Source: Ancistrus triradiatus
Taxonomy: Eukaryota; Chordata; Actinopteri; Siluriformes; Loricariidae
NCBI GenBank assembly: GCA_025084515.1
Contig: JAJAGP010001679.1
Location: 1-64,000, forward strand
Direction: 5' to 3'
Length of the DNA stretch: 64,000 nucleotides
Part shown: one piece after another, positions 49,008 to 59,019 of the stretch
Position numbering within the stretch: position 1 is the first letter of the stretch
How the letters are laid out: each line of letters opens with the position of its first letter
Notes under the pieces: model-generated
Database searches by the model: none
What the model was told of the DNA's origin: nothing
What the model saw: the letters and a program-made list of their open reading frames with translations, nothing else
Program-made: the position numbers and the translations under genes

Positions 49008-50311
49008 CAATGCATTTGGAAAGTCTTCAGACCCTTTCAATTTTCTCACATTTTGTTATGTTGAGGTCTTGTGCTAAAATAAAAAAACAAGTTTTCCCCC
49101 CATCAGTCTCCACTCAATAGCTCGTAATAACACATAATTTTAAACATTGTTGCACTTGATTTTTCTCTCTGAGTTCCTCCCATTCTCTTGATCATCTCTA
49201 AGATGTTTCTACACCTTGATTGGATCCACCTGTGGTAAATTCAGTTGATTGGACATGGTTTGGAAAGACACACACCTGTCTATATAAGTTCTTAAATGCA
49301 AGACGTTTGGAACAGCCAGGACTCTTCCTAGAGCTGGTCGTCCCACCAGAACTAAGTAATCGGAGGCCCTGGTAAGAGAGGTGACCAAGAACCCAATGGT
49401 CACTCTGGCAGAGCTCCAAAGATTCTGTCTGCAGATGGGAGAAACATCTAAAAGGTCAACCATCACTGCAGCACTCCACCAATTTGGGCTTTATGGCTGA
49501 AACCTCTCCTCTGCAAAAGACACAAAAGCCTGTCTAGAATTTGCCTACAAAATGCACCTAAAGGACTCTCAGACTGTGAGAAACAAGATTCTCTGGTCTG
49601 ATAAAACCAAGATTTAACTTTTTGGCCTCAATTCTAAGCGTCATGTCTGGAGCAAACCAGGCACTGCTCATGACCTGCCCAATACCATCCATACAGTGAA
49701 GCATGGTGGAGGCAGCATCATGCTGTGTGGGTGTTTCTCAGTGGCTGGGGCAGTGAGACTGGTCAGAGTTGAGGGAAAGTTGAATGGAGCAAAGTACAGA
49801 GATATTCTTAATGAAAACCTGATCCAGAATGCTCGGGACCTCAGACTGGGCCAAAGGTTCACCTTCCAACAAGACAAAGAGCCAAGACAACACATGTGTA
49901 GCTTAAGGACAACTCCTTGACTGAATCCAATCAAAAATCTCTGGAGAGACCTGAAGGTGGCTCTACTGATGGTCCATTCAACCTGACAGAGTTGGAGATG
50001 ATCTACAGAGAAGAATGGCAGAAAATCACCAAATCCAGGTGAGCAAACCTTGTGGCATCATACTATACCCAGGAAGACTGGAGGCTGTGATTACTGAGTA
50101 AAGGGTCTGGATACTTATGTCCATGTAATATTTTAGTTTTTCCTTTTTCAATAAATTTGCAAAAAGTTCTAAAATTCTGTTTTCACTTTCTCATTATGAG
50201 GTATTGAGTGCAGAATGGTGCGGAAAAACCTGATTTCTTTTATTTTGGCACAAGGTCATAACATAACAAAATGTGAAAAAAGTGAAAGGGTCTGGATTCC
50301 AAAATGCACTG
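49008..50311 (+). mobile_element. Full-length-range Tc1-like element, degraded
   Basis: The left tip CAATGCATTTGGAAAGTCTT and the right tip, read inward (CAGTGCATTTTGGAATCC), then CAGACCCTTTCA, are inverted repeats, with CATAACATAACAAAATGTG near the right end. 1304 bp. No clear TA duplication remains. A partial copy is at 41523-42297. Confidence 0.88.
49320..50100 (+). pseudogene. Broken Tc1 transposase with catalytic Glu to Lys
   Basis: Pieces in order: RAGRPTRTK linker, ALVREVTKNPMVTLAELQ, ILWSDKTKI (first Asp kept), LFGLNSKRHVWSKPGTA, KHGGGSIMLCGCFSVAG, KLNGAKYRDILNENL, RFTFQQDKEPRQH (second Asp kept) and LNPIKNLW. The last motif is normally LNPIENLW. The third catalytic residue is AAA (Lys, 49933-49935), and several stops and frameshifts are present. 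The first helix-turn-helix is missing or unreadable. Inactive. Confidence 0.85.
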
Positions 50312-50389
50312 AATACAGAGACGGTCTACTAGTGTTTTGAAGGTCTCAGAGCTTATATAAATGTCATGTATAAGTTCGTTGAGGGACTG

Positions 50390-50587
50390 TGGGACTGTGG
50401 TAGCCTAGCGGTTAAGGTACTGGACTATGGACCAGAAGGTCCAGGGTTCAAATCCCACCTCTGCCAAGCTGCCACTGTTGGGTCCTTGAGCAAGACCCTT
50501 AATCCACAATTGCTTGGATTGTAAGATTGTACCAATTGTAAGTCTCTCTGGATAAGAGCGTCTGCTAAATGCTGGAAATGTAAATGT
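50390..50587 (+). mobile_element. tRNA-derived SINE, full length
   Basis: GGGACTGTGGTAGCCTAGCG (A box TAGCCTAGCGG), GTTAAGGTACTGGACTATGG, AGGTCCAGGGTTCAAATCCC (B box GGTTCAAATCC), CTGCCAAGCTGCCACTGTTG, GGTCCTTGAGCAAGACCC, CAATTGCTTGGATTGTAAG, CTCTGGATAAGAGCGTCTGC and TAAATGCTGGAAATGTAAAT. This is the best reference copy of the family in the window. Confidence 0.93.
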
Positions 50588-50679
50588 TAAGGGGGAGATG
50601 TGTATGACCGTTTATAATTAATTTAAATTAAATTAGTTTAAATTAGTGGTTTCTTACTTTAATGCAACTGACCAACCAC

Positions 50680-50850
50680 CACAGGGATCCAGGATTCAGT
50701 CCCAACAGTCACTTCTGGCAGATGCAGGGGTCACATGTGGACATGATTGTCTGTCTGAGGGAGAGCAGGCCAGTCAGGGGACCTACCCAGTCCTGCACCC
50801 TGTGTTCTCTGGGTAAAGGGCACTGACCAGGAAAAAGCAGGGTTAAAATG
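50680..50850 (+). mobile_element. SINE-like fragment
   Basis: CACCACAGGGATCCAGGATT with CAGTCCCAACAG (B-box-like), CCTGCACCCTGTGTTCTCTG and GGCACTGACCAGGAAAAAGC resemble a DANA-like SINE head and 3' body, strongly diverged. Confidence 0.35.
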
Positions 50851-51316
50851 GTGAAAAGGTGTTTTGAGTTTCTCTCTTTTGCATCCTTATTGTATTTCAT
50901 TTCTTCTCTAATTGTGATATTGCTGTTAGATATGTACTCATTAAATGTTCTTACTTAGTTTTCTAAATGTTATTAGTATAGTTCCTGCCCTTCTTTTTAT
51001 AGTGTGCTTGAGTAAAGTGAGTATTAATCTCATTCTGTTTTATTTTATTATTGAAACGTTAGACGTCCTGTGTTAATACAGCGATGGAAATGTTTGTGCT
51101 ATCTTCAGATCTTCTAACAGTGTCCTCTTGATCAGACCTGATCAGATCTGCTGATTGACTGCGAGATTCTTGGCTGCGATTAAAGCCGTTCATGTCAGCA
51201 AGTCTGATTCGGTTGATCTTACACGTCCACAGGTTGTATGAGACAGAGACAGAGAGAGACACACCCAGACACACAACCAAACACTGCCTCCAGGCAAGAG
51301 AGGTACAAGCAAGGCC

Positions 51317-51335
51317 TGTGTGTGTGTGTGTGTGT
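51317..51335. repeat. GT microsatellite
   Basis: A short uninterrupted GT run. Confidence 0.9.
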
Positions 51336-51379
51336 GGCGCCGAATGTCCATCATCCTCCTGAAATGATCTTCTCTGCCC

Positions 51380-51855
51380 TTAGCCACTGATCTACAGCCG
51401 CCGTGATGCTCGGAGCAAACCCCCCTCCTGATGAGACAATACCCCCTTTTCATGCCTCCCTTATTTGATGGGCATTAAAGAGCTGAGGAAGTCACATTTT
51501 CTCATCTTTTCCTGCTGCCCAAGCCCTCGGTGACAGGAAGAGAGGATGAGAGGAGATGATAGAAGCTCGTCAGCATGGAGTCTCCCAGACTGACGAGTTT
51601 GGCTTCGGTTTACAAAAAGGCTTAAGATGGTACAAACGCGCTCCTGCTGGAGACCGGCCTGTTTTTGTTGGTTTTGTGAATCTGCTCTTATTTCCTCCTT
51701 TATCAGTATCTTATAACATTCTGGACAGCAATGCCTTATTAGGAACAACCTTTAAAGGTTTCTGTCTCATTAGCAATGATCTTAACCTGAAAGGAACCTT
51801 GCTTGAACACAACTCATTGTGTTTTTACATTCATAGCTTTTAGCAACTGGAATTA
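51380..51855. other. Candidate conserved non-coding block
   Basis: GATGGGCATTAAAGAGCTGA, TCACATTTTCTCATCTTTTC, TATTTCCTCCTTTATCAGTA, GCAATGCCTTATTAGGAACA and CTCATTAGCAATGATC. Unique, balanced composition. Antisense frames of about 95 codons have no domain. Confidence 0.3.
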
Positions 51856-52244
51856 CAATGGGGCAAATAAGTATTTAGTCAGCCACTGATTGTGTAAGTT
51901 CTCCTACTTAGAAAGATGAGAGAGGTCTGTATGGAGGAATGGGCCAAAATACCAGCTACAGTGTGTGCCAAGCTGGTGAAACGTTTGACGTCTGTCACTG
52001 CCAACAAAGGTTATGTTACAAAGTATTGAGCTGAACTTTTGTTATTGACCAAATACTTATTTTCCATCATAATTTACAATTAAATTCTTTAAAAATCCTA
52101 CAATGTGATTTCTTGGATTTTTTTTCTCATTTTGTCTCTCATGGTTGAAGTGTAGCTATGATGAAAATTACAGACCTCTCTGATCTTTCTAAGTAGGAGA
52201 ACTTGCACAATCAGTGGCTGACTAAATACTTTTTTGCCCCACTG
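51856..52244 (+). mobile_element. 389 bp Tc1-derived MITE
   Basis: Left end CAATGGGGCAAATAAGTATT with TA before it (51854-51855); right end GCCCCACTG with TA after it (52245-52246). It keeps about 75 bp of the left repeat, then jumps within GGTCTGT|ATGGAGG (about 51927-51931) to the transposase C-terminus and the complete right repeat. The full element has GGTCTGTAA and ATCTGCATGGAGG at the two break points, sharing TCTG. Confidence 0.93.
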
Positions 52245-52254
52245 TATACAGAGA

Positions 52255-52356
52255 GTCTTACAACTAGGCAGTTAAAGATTAAGGGTTTGCTCCAGAGCCC
52301 AGCAGTGGCAGCTTTATCCTATCTGTCCAACAGCCTTAAACCCTGCGCCATCCATG
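52255..52356 (-). mobile_element. Degraded tRNA-derived SINE
   Basis: Minus strand: GGATGGCGCAGGGTTTAAGG (A-box side), then CTGCCACTGCTGGGCTCTGG and AGCAAACCCTTAATC. The B box is lost. Confidence 0.5.
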
Positions 52357-52399
52357 CCTACACATCCATTTTTTCACTTTGACATGAAGGATTATAAGA

Positions 52400-52480
52400 T
52401 CAAATCAGAAAATTTGGGACAATATGGAAAATGGAAATTAAACACATACTTTGACTTTTATTTAATTGCAAATTACCCAC
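52400..52480 (+). mobile_element. ISRm11-like terminal fragment
   Basis: TCAAATCAGAAAATTTGGGA, CAATATGGAAAATGGAAAT and ACTTTGACTTTTATTTAATT match the left end of 21947-22597 and 8549-8660. Confidence 0.6.
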
Positions 52481-52494
52481 TGAGGACCTAGGCC

Positions 52495-53310
52495 AGGGGT
52501 GGATAAAGTGAAAGCTGCCCTTGCGTAAAAGTAGAAGCATCTTACCAGAAAATGACTTTGGAAGAAATGAGTCACGTCTTAGAATATGAGTTGAGTAAAA
52601 GTCTCAAAGTGTCTGTTACTTACTGTAGTTATGTATTAAAAGTCATTTTCTTTTCAAGCAATTTGCACTATTACATTAAAACACCTGTTATTTTAAGTTT
52701 TACATATAGCACAATGACCATTCAGGGCTTAAATTGAAGTAAACACTTGGGCCAACATATTTACTCACCTCCATGGTTCTAATTTCATCATTTAGGTTCC
52801 ATTTGGGAAGATTAAATACAGACAAAAATGTCGAAAAAACAAAAAACGCCTTTTATTTTTTGAGTGTATAATGTGTGTGGGGATGCTGGTGATTGAAATT
52901 TATCCATGCTGTACATTTTTTGTTTCACCAGGGACTTGTAAAGCTAAATCCAAAATTTGGAACAGATACAACAAAGTATTCAAGAGTTACACAGCTTTTT
53001 CAGTATTGATCACCATTGGTTTCGAAATAGGCCATAACCTCTAAAAATACAAATCAAGTGGTTGCAAGTTTTTTTTATGTCTTCTGTGATAGAACAAACA
53101 AATATTAGTCACAATTCAGTGTTCTTTTATAAGGTAACGAAGAATGAAAGTCAAATATATCGTAGGAAACATATGCATATTGTTCAGAGAATGTAGTGGA
53201 GTAAAAGTGAAAGTCGACAGAATTTTTAAAAACTAAAGTAAAGTACAGATGCTCCAAAAATACTCAAGTACTGTAACTTAGCACTTTGTTACATTACGTC
53301 ACTGGTAAAA
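52495..53310. mobile_element. hAT-like non-autonomous element, probable
   Basis: The left part CAGGGGTGGATAAAGTGAAA with GCGTAAAAGTAGAAG, and the right part GTAGTGGAGTAAAAGTGAAA, CTCCAAAAATACTCAAGTAC and TTACATTACGTCACTGG, recall a widespread fish hAT-type repeat built around AGTAAAAGTA motifs. Ends and target duplication cannot be set exactly. Confidence 0.45.
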
Positions 53311-53639
53311 CTTTAACGTTTTATTGACCACACCCTCTAAAGTATAAAACACTCTTATGGTGAGAGAGTTTGAGGCATACCCTAGCTGAATTGGCTGGTT
53401 AGCATTAGCATCAGCGCTAGATTTTGAAGGATCTAATGCTCCTCTAAAGTCAGGTCAAAACTAGGTACCTCCGAGAGCAGCTGCATTTCAGGTAGAAAGT
53501 CTACAGCAAGAACGCTATCATGATCCTTAATTATTCGGGAAACATGGGATCGAGAAAGTTTTATGAGCTAGACAGTATTATAGCGATACACACTGAGAAG
53601 AAAATGCTACAGATTTTATTTATGTGACCCTATAAATCA

Positions 53640-54190
53640 TAAATCCTGGAATGAGGCACGCTCGCTCTTCTGCGAATAAGTTTCTTTAAAATGAATGGTA
53701 TTGTAAAGTCATTGACATTTGATATTAAAGCACGGCTCGAGACACCGCTTGTGCACTGATCCGCAATCATTTCAATTTCGTTCCTGTCAATAATCCGCAA
53801 AGCAAATTGCGTCTTGTCCCTCCGTGCCGTTCTTCTACTATTTCTCGTCCTGTTTTTCACGGCGGGTCGAGGCAGCAAAGCAAAGTAGGGAAGCTCCTTG
53901 AATGAAGTAGGTCCACAGCTAAGTGAAATATGCCCCCAATTAAGGCGACGGGTGTACAGGCCTAATAAAGCGAACGTCGCTGCAAGATGCTGAAGCTTCG
54001 TAATGGAGCCGGGCTAATTTGCTTTGACTGATGAAGTTTCGTCTCCCACTGTGCCGGGTTGAATAATTATGAAATTTATCACAAGACGTAGTGACTCATT
54101 AAGGATCGGGGGGCCTTCATTAGAGCAAAGCTCCGAAAGATGCACCTTTTCTGATCAGCATAATTAGCAGGGGCTCAGTGAGGTGTGTGT
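53640..54190. other. Candidate conserved non-coding block, strongest by eye
   Basis: About 550 bp of unique, CpG-bearing, balanced sequence with dense motifs: CTGTCAATAATCCGCAAAGC, CCCAATTAAGGCGACGGGTG, GCCGGGCTAATTTGCTTTGA, GTTGAATAATTATGAAATTT, GTAGTGACTCATTAAGGATC, and CATAATTAGCAGGGGCTCAG (TAATTA at 54161-54166). No repeat family is recognised and the 82-codon minus-strand frame has no domain. It strongly resembles a developmental enhancer; this is inference. Confidence 0.45.
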
Positions 54191-54519
54191 ATGAGGGGGT
54201 GTGTTTTAAGGTGACACAGACCTGAAAAGAAAAGCTACTGCATCAGTGGTTCTGAGTATGCTTATGGTTAATGTATTTGCATTTAAAGTATGTATGCGGA
54301 GTGGCCAAAAGTTTGTGGATACCCAACACCTGAAAAAATCCATTATTTTCCCAATACGATGGATAATGGAGTGTCTTCCCTTGTGCTCCTGCAGGAGCCT
54401 CCACTCTCATGGTGTTGCACCAGATTCAGGGAGATGACTGCTGATTGTTGCCATTCAACCGAGTCTGTTATTCTGATTCAACCCAAAAGTGTTCAGTTTG
54501 GTCAATTTCAGATGGATGA

Positions 54520-55581
54520 TTTGTTTGATAGATGTCTAGATAGATGGATTGATACATGTGGAGATGGAAGTGTAGACAGGTGGGTGGGTGGATGAAATTG
54601 ACTGGAATTATGGATGGTTGCATTAATGGATGGATCAATGGACAGAGAGATGGATGGTTGGAAAAAGAGTTATATAAAGTGATTGTAAATAATCAGAAAC
54701 ATAGGTAGCAAGAGAGATAGGTGGGTGGATGGATAGATGGATGGATGGGGTGATAGATATATGGATGGGCACACAGAATAGATAAATCAATGGACAAAGT
54801 AATGGTTGGATGGATGGATGAATGGATGGATGGATGGACGGACGGATGGACAGATAGATAGATAGACAGATTGATGAATGGGTGAGTGTATATAAAAACA
54901 GACAGATAGATAGATACACAGCTATATGGATGGATGGAGGGAGCAACGGATGATTGGTTGGGTGTATATGCAAACAGACAGATAGATACATGGATGGTTA
55001 GATAAAGTAATGGGTGGTTAGATAGATAGATTGATTGATGGATGGCCAGATGGGATGGATCAATGAATGGACAAAGTGATATGTGGTTGGTTGGATAGAT
55101 GGATAAAGTAATAGATAAATAAATAATCAGAGACTTAGGTAGTGAGAGAGATTGGTTGGTGGAATGATGTATTGATGGGCAGCCAAAATAGATCAATCAG
55201 TTGACAAAGTGATGGGTGGTTGGATGGACAGATGGATGGATGGAGTGATAAATAGACAGACAGACAAATAGATAGATGGATAAAATGACGAGTGGTTGGT
55301 TGGTTGGATGGATGGATGGCTAGATACAGTAATGGGTGGTTGGACAGATAGATGGATGAATGGGAGGATGGGATGGATCAATGAATGGACAAAGTGATGT
55401 CTGGTTGAATGGATAGATGGATGGAGGGATGGATGGATAGATAAATAATCAGATACGTATGTAGACAGAAACATAGGTGGATGGATGGATGGGTAGATGG
55501 ATGGATGGGTGGGTGGGTGTATGGATGAATTGGATAGACAGATGTATGAATAAAGAGATGGATGGATGGATGGATGGATGA

Positions 55582-55634
<53 letters not shown>

Positions 55635-55996
55635 ATGATGAATGGGTGGGTGTACCCATTAGACAGATAGATACACAGACATATGGATGGATGGATGGAT
55701 CAATGGAGGAATGGATGGATAAACTGAAGAGTGGGTGGTTGGAGAGATAGATTTATGGATGGATGGGCAGATGGGATGGATCAGTCTATGGACAAAGTGA
55801 TGTGTGGTTGGATGTATAGATGGGTGGATAAAGTAATGGATAGATAAATATCCAGAGACATAGATAGCCAAAAAAATAGGTGGATGGATGGAAAGACTGG
55901 CTCATTAGACAACATCGATCAATGGGTGAATGGTTGGATAAAATGATGAGTGGTTGGATACATAGACAGACAGATAGATAGATGCAAACATACATA
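54520..55996. repeat. Compound GATA/GGAT satellite array
   Basis: About 1.48 kb of interlaced GATG, GATA and GGTT tetramers with a loose longer period (AAAGTGATG-GTGGTTGGAT, then ATAGATGGATGG, recurring). A pure GATA stretch of about 50 bp lies near 55583-55634. Minus-strand frames rich in SIHPSIH and IYLSIYLS come from the tetramer repeat and are not genes. A Tc1 element is inserted at its right edge. Confidence 0.95.
55583..55634. repeat. Pure GATA run
   Basis: About twelve to thirteen uninterrupted GATA units inside the compound array, like Bkm-type repeats. Confidence 0.95.
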
Positions 55997-57696
55997 CATT
56001 GGTGCTTGAAAGTTTGTGAATCCTTTAGAATTTTCTATATTTCTGCATAAATGTGACCTAAAACATCATCAGATTTTTGCACAAGTCCTAAAAGTTAATA
56101 AAAAGAACCCAGTTAAACAAATGAGAAAAAAATATTATACTTGGTCATTTATTTATTGAGGAAAATAATACAACGTTACATACTAGTGAGATTCGCAAAA
56201 GTATGTGACCCTTTGCTTTCAGTATCTGGTGTGACCCCCCTGTGCAGCAATAACTGCAACTAAACATTTCCTGTAGCTGTTGATCAGTCCTGCACACCGG
56301 CTTGGAGGAATTTTAGCCCATTCCTCCGTACAGAACAGCTTCAGCTCTGGGATGTTGGTGGGTTTCCTCACATTAACTGCTCGCTTCAGGTCCTTCCACA
56401 ACATTTCCATTGGATTAAGGTCAGGACTTTGACTTGGCCATTCCAAAACATGAACTTTATTCTTCTTTAAAAAAACCCTTCTTTGGTAGAACGGCTTGTG
56501 TGCTTAGGGTCGTTGTCTTGCTGCATGACCCACCTTCTCTTGGAGATTCAGTTCATGGACAGATGTCCTGACATTCCTTTAATCATTCATATGTTTTTCT
56601 TTTTTTTTTTTTTGTTTTCCCTTTATCATTCAATATGTTCCCTGAACACCATCCTCTGATATCATCAGATTCATTGCTTACCATCAGATGATGCCAAGCC
56701 GTCCTAAAAGCACCCAGATGTCAGCCAAAACAGGCCACAAACCATGATACTACTAACCACCACCATGTTTCACCACAGATGCAGATAAGGTTCTTTTCCT
56801 TTCTCCAATCATGACGCTTTTCTTTTAAACCAAAAAAGTTCTATTTTGGCATCACATCCGTCCACAAAACATTCTTCCAATAGCCCTTCTTCTGGGCTCG
56901 TCCCACGTGATCTTTTAGCAAACTGCAGACGAGCCAGCAATGTTTCTTTTTTGGAGAGCAGTGGGCTTTTCTCCTTGCAACACCCCTGCCATGCACGCCA
57001 TTAGGTGTTCAGTTGCTTCTCCTGATGGTGGACTCATGATCATTAACATTAGCCAATGTGAGAGAGGCCTTCAGTTGCTTAGAAGTTACCCTGGGCTCCT
57101 TTGTGACCTCACCAACTATTACACGCTTTGCTCATGAGTGATCTTTGTTGGTCGACCACTCCTGGGGAGGGTAACAATGGTCTTGAATTTCCTCCATTTG
57201 TACACAATCTGTCTGACTGTGGATTGGTGGAGTCCAAACTCTTCAGAGATGGTTTTGTAACCTTTTCCAGCCTGATGAGCATCAACAACTCTTTTTCTGA
57301 GCTCCTCAGAAATCTCCTTTGTTCGTACCATGATACACTTCCACAAACATGTGTTGTGAAGAGCAGACTTTGATAGATCCCTGTTCTTTAAATAAAACAG
57401 GGTGCCCACTCACACCTGATTGTCATGCCATTGATTGAAAACCCCAGACTAATTTCACCTTAAAATTAATTGCTAATCCTAGAGGTTCACATACTTTGCC
57501 ACTCACTAATATGTAATATTGGATCACTTTCCTCAATAAATAAATGACCAAGTATAATATTTTTTATCTCATTTGTTTAACTGGGTTCTCTTTATCTACT
57601 TTTAGGGCTTGTGTGAAAATCTGATGACGTTTTAGGTCATATTTATGCAGAAAAATAGAAAATTATAAAGGGTTCACAAACTTTTAAGCACCACTG
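55997..57696 (-). mobile_element. Tc1/mariner element with both termini
   Basis: The left tip CATTGGTGCTTGAAAGTTTG and the right tip, read inward (CAGTGGTGCTTAAAAGTTTG), bound about 1.7 kb with terminal repeats of roughly 200 bp. It sits in a CATA-rich stretch (ACATACATACAT on the left, CATCCATACATACATACA on the right), so it landed in the tetramer array. Same family as 18709-20006. Confidence 0.92.
56219..57331 (-). pseudogene. Broken Tc1 transposase
   Basis: The minus strand starts at ATG (57331-57329) with MVRTKEISEELRKRVVDAHQ, then KTISEEFGLHQSTVRQIVYK and SGRPTKITH. The C-terminal frame (56219-56446) carries EWPSQSPDLNPMEMLW (catalytic Glu kept) and ends AAQGGHTRY. The stretch 56460-57020, covering the first and second catalytic regions, holds dozens of short insertions relative to 18990-19540 and is unreadable, although both flanks are almost identical to that copy. 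This looks more like sequence error than decay. Confidence 0.85.
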
Positions 57697-57720
57697 TACA
57701 TCCATACATACATACATAGA

Positions 57721-57845
57721 CTGGGCAGCATGGTGGCGCATGTGGTTAGCACAGTCGCCTCTCAGATCCTCTGGTTTCCCCCCACATTCCAAAGACATGC
57801 ATTAGGTTAACTGTTCACTTTAAATTGTTTATTAATTTAAAAATC
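57721..57845 (+). mobile_element. DANA/Mermaid-like SINE fragment
   Basis: GGGCAGCATGGTGGCGCATG (A-box-like), GTGGTTAGCACAGTCGCCTC, then CTCTGGTTTCCCCCCACATT, CCAAAGACATGCATTAGG and TTTAAATTG. The B-box part is deleted. Confidence 0.65.
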
Positions 57846-58069
57846 AAACCTGTTTATCAGGTTAAATAAATATGTCGTAAGTACCCTTGAGTTTTGAGAC
57901 ACTCTTGTGTAGCTTCAGTGTAACAAATTATTCACAAGTAGACAATTACCCAACTACACGCATGAACACACACTTTTATCATTGTTTACAATAATGCCAT
58001 TGCAAACAAGCCTTTTTGCCAAATAAATGATCTGAGCGTGTAACATATGAGCAACTCTAATTGTTTTTT
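57846..58069. other. Unique AT-rich sequence
   Basis: No feature recognised. Confidence 0.3.
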
Positions 58070-58330
58070 AATGACATACATAATGTATAATTGCACAGCT
58101 AAGACGTAAAGTGCAGTCCTTGATGAAGTCTCTAGCAAACATTTAGCTTTGCAGACACCTCCCGATTAATTCTGTTGCTTCGTCTGTTTTTCAGCTCAGC
58201 TCTTCTATTTATACGAGAGTTATCTATTAGTATTTAATTAAGCTCACTTATTTGCTCTCAACTGACACCAGATTGATCAAAGCGATCAATAGGAACCTAT
58301 TAAAGAAATGACTCCAGTTTTTTTTCCTGA
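58070..58330. other. Candidate conserved non-coding block
   Basis: CATTTAGCTTTGCAGACACC, TCCCGATTAATTCTGTTGCT, TATTAGTATTTAATTAAGCT and CAGATTGATCAAAGCGATCA (TCF/LEF-like ATCAAAG at 58276-58282). Unique sequence, no frame. Confidence 0.35.
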
Positions 58331-58769
58331 CTGGAGAGCTAGAAAACAACTGATCCATCTTGTAATATGTTGTTTGATGTTTCTGCATCACTGCATCTAA
58401 ACGGTGTGAGAAATGCTGTTTTACCTGACTGAGGAGGCTTCTGTATTCACTGTGTATAATTGAAAAAAGGGGTAAACATCAGGGGAACTGAGCCACGTTC
58501 TATAATAGATCTCTATAATACAATATCTGACATAGCAGAGAATTAATTCCCAGCTGAAAATCTTTTGAAGTGGCATTCACAAGTCAGTAGTATGGTTTCT
58601 TATTTTATTGGCTCCAAAATATGAAAGTATTTATGTGTAAATGATATTTAAATGCAATTCCATGTCATCCAGGCATGTCCAAAATGAATCTACCAGTCAA
58701 ACTCTGGCCCATGGATAGATTTTAACTGGACAGATGAATTTATATTTAAATTCACTGCACTTTGTAGAC
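58331..58769. other. Unique sequence, nothing recognised
   Basis: No repeat family, RNA gene or exon is recognised. Confidence 0.3.
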
Positions 58770-58942
58770 ACACTTATTCAGGATGACTTACAACTAATGC
58801 AATCTTACAATATACAAGGTAAGCAGCGGTGGGTTAAAGACCTTTCTTAAGGGCCCAACAATAGCAGCTTTTCAGTGCTGAGATTTGAACCCTGGACCTT
58901 CTGCCCATAAACCAGTATCTTAACTGCTGCACCACCACGAGC
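58770..58942 (-). mobile_element. tRNA-derived SINE
   Basis: Minus strand: CGTGGTGGTGCAGCAGTTAA, GATACTGGTTTATGGGC, GGTCCAGGGTTCAAATCTCA (B box), CTGCTATTGTTGGGCCCTTA, AGAAAGGTCTTTAACCC and a decayed tail. Moderately diverged. Confidence 0.75.
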
Positions 58943-59019
58943 ATTTACACTAGGATATGTTTATAATTGGCTCACAGAACATTGCATTTATTGTTATGCA
59001 AATGTGATTTGCCAGATTT

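Noticed and set aside
54635..55995. Minus-strand frames rich in SIHPSIHPS and YLSIYLSIYLS
   Set aside because: They come from GGAT/GATA tetramer repeats read in triplets. There is no domain, no start context and no conserved phase.
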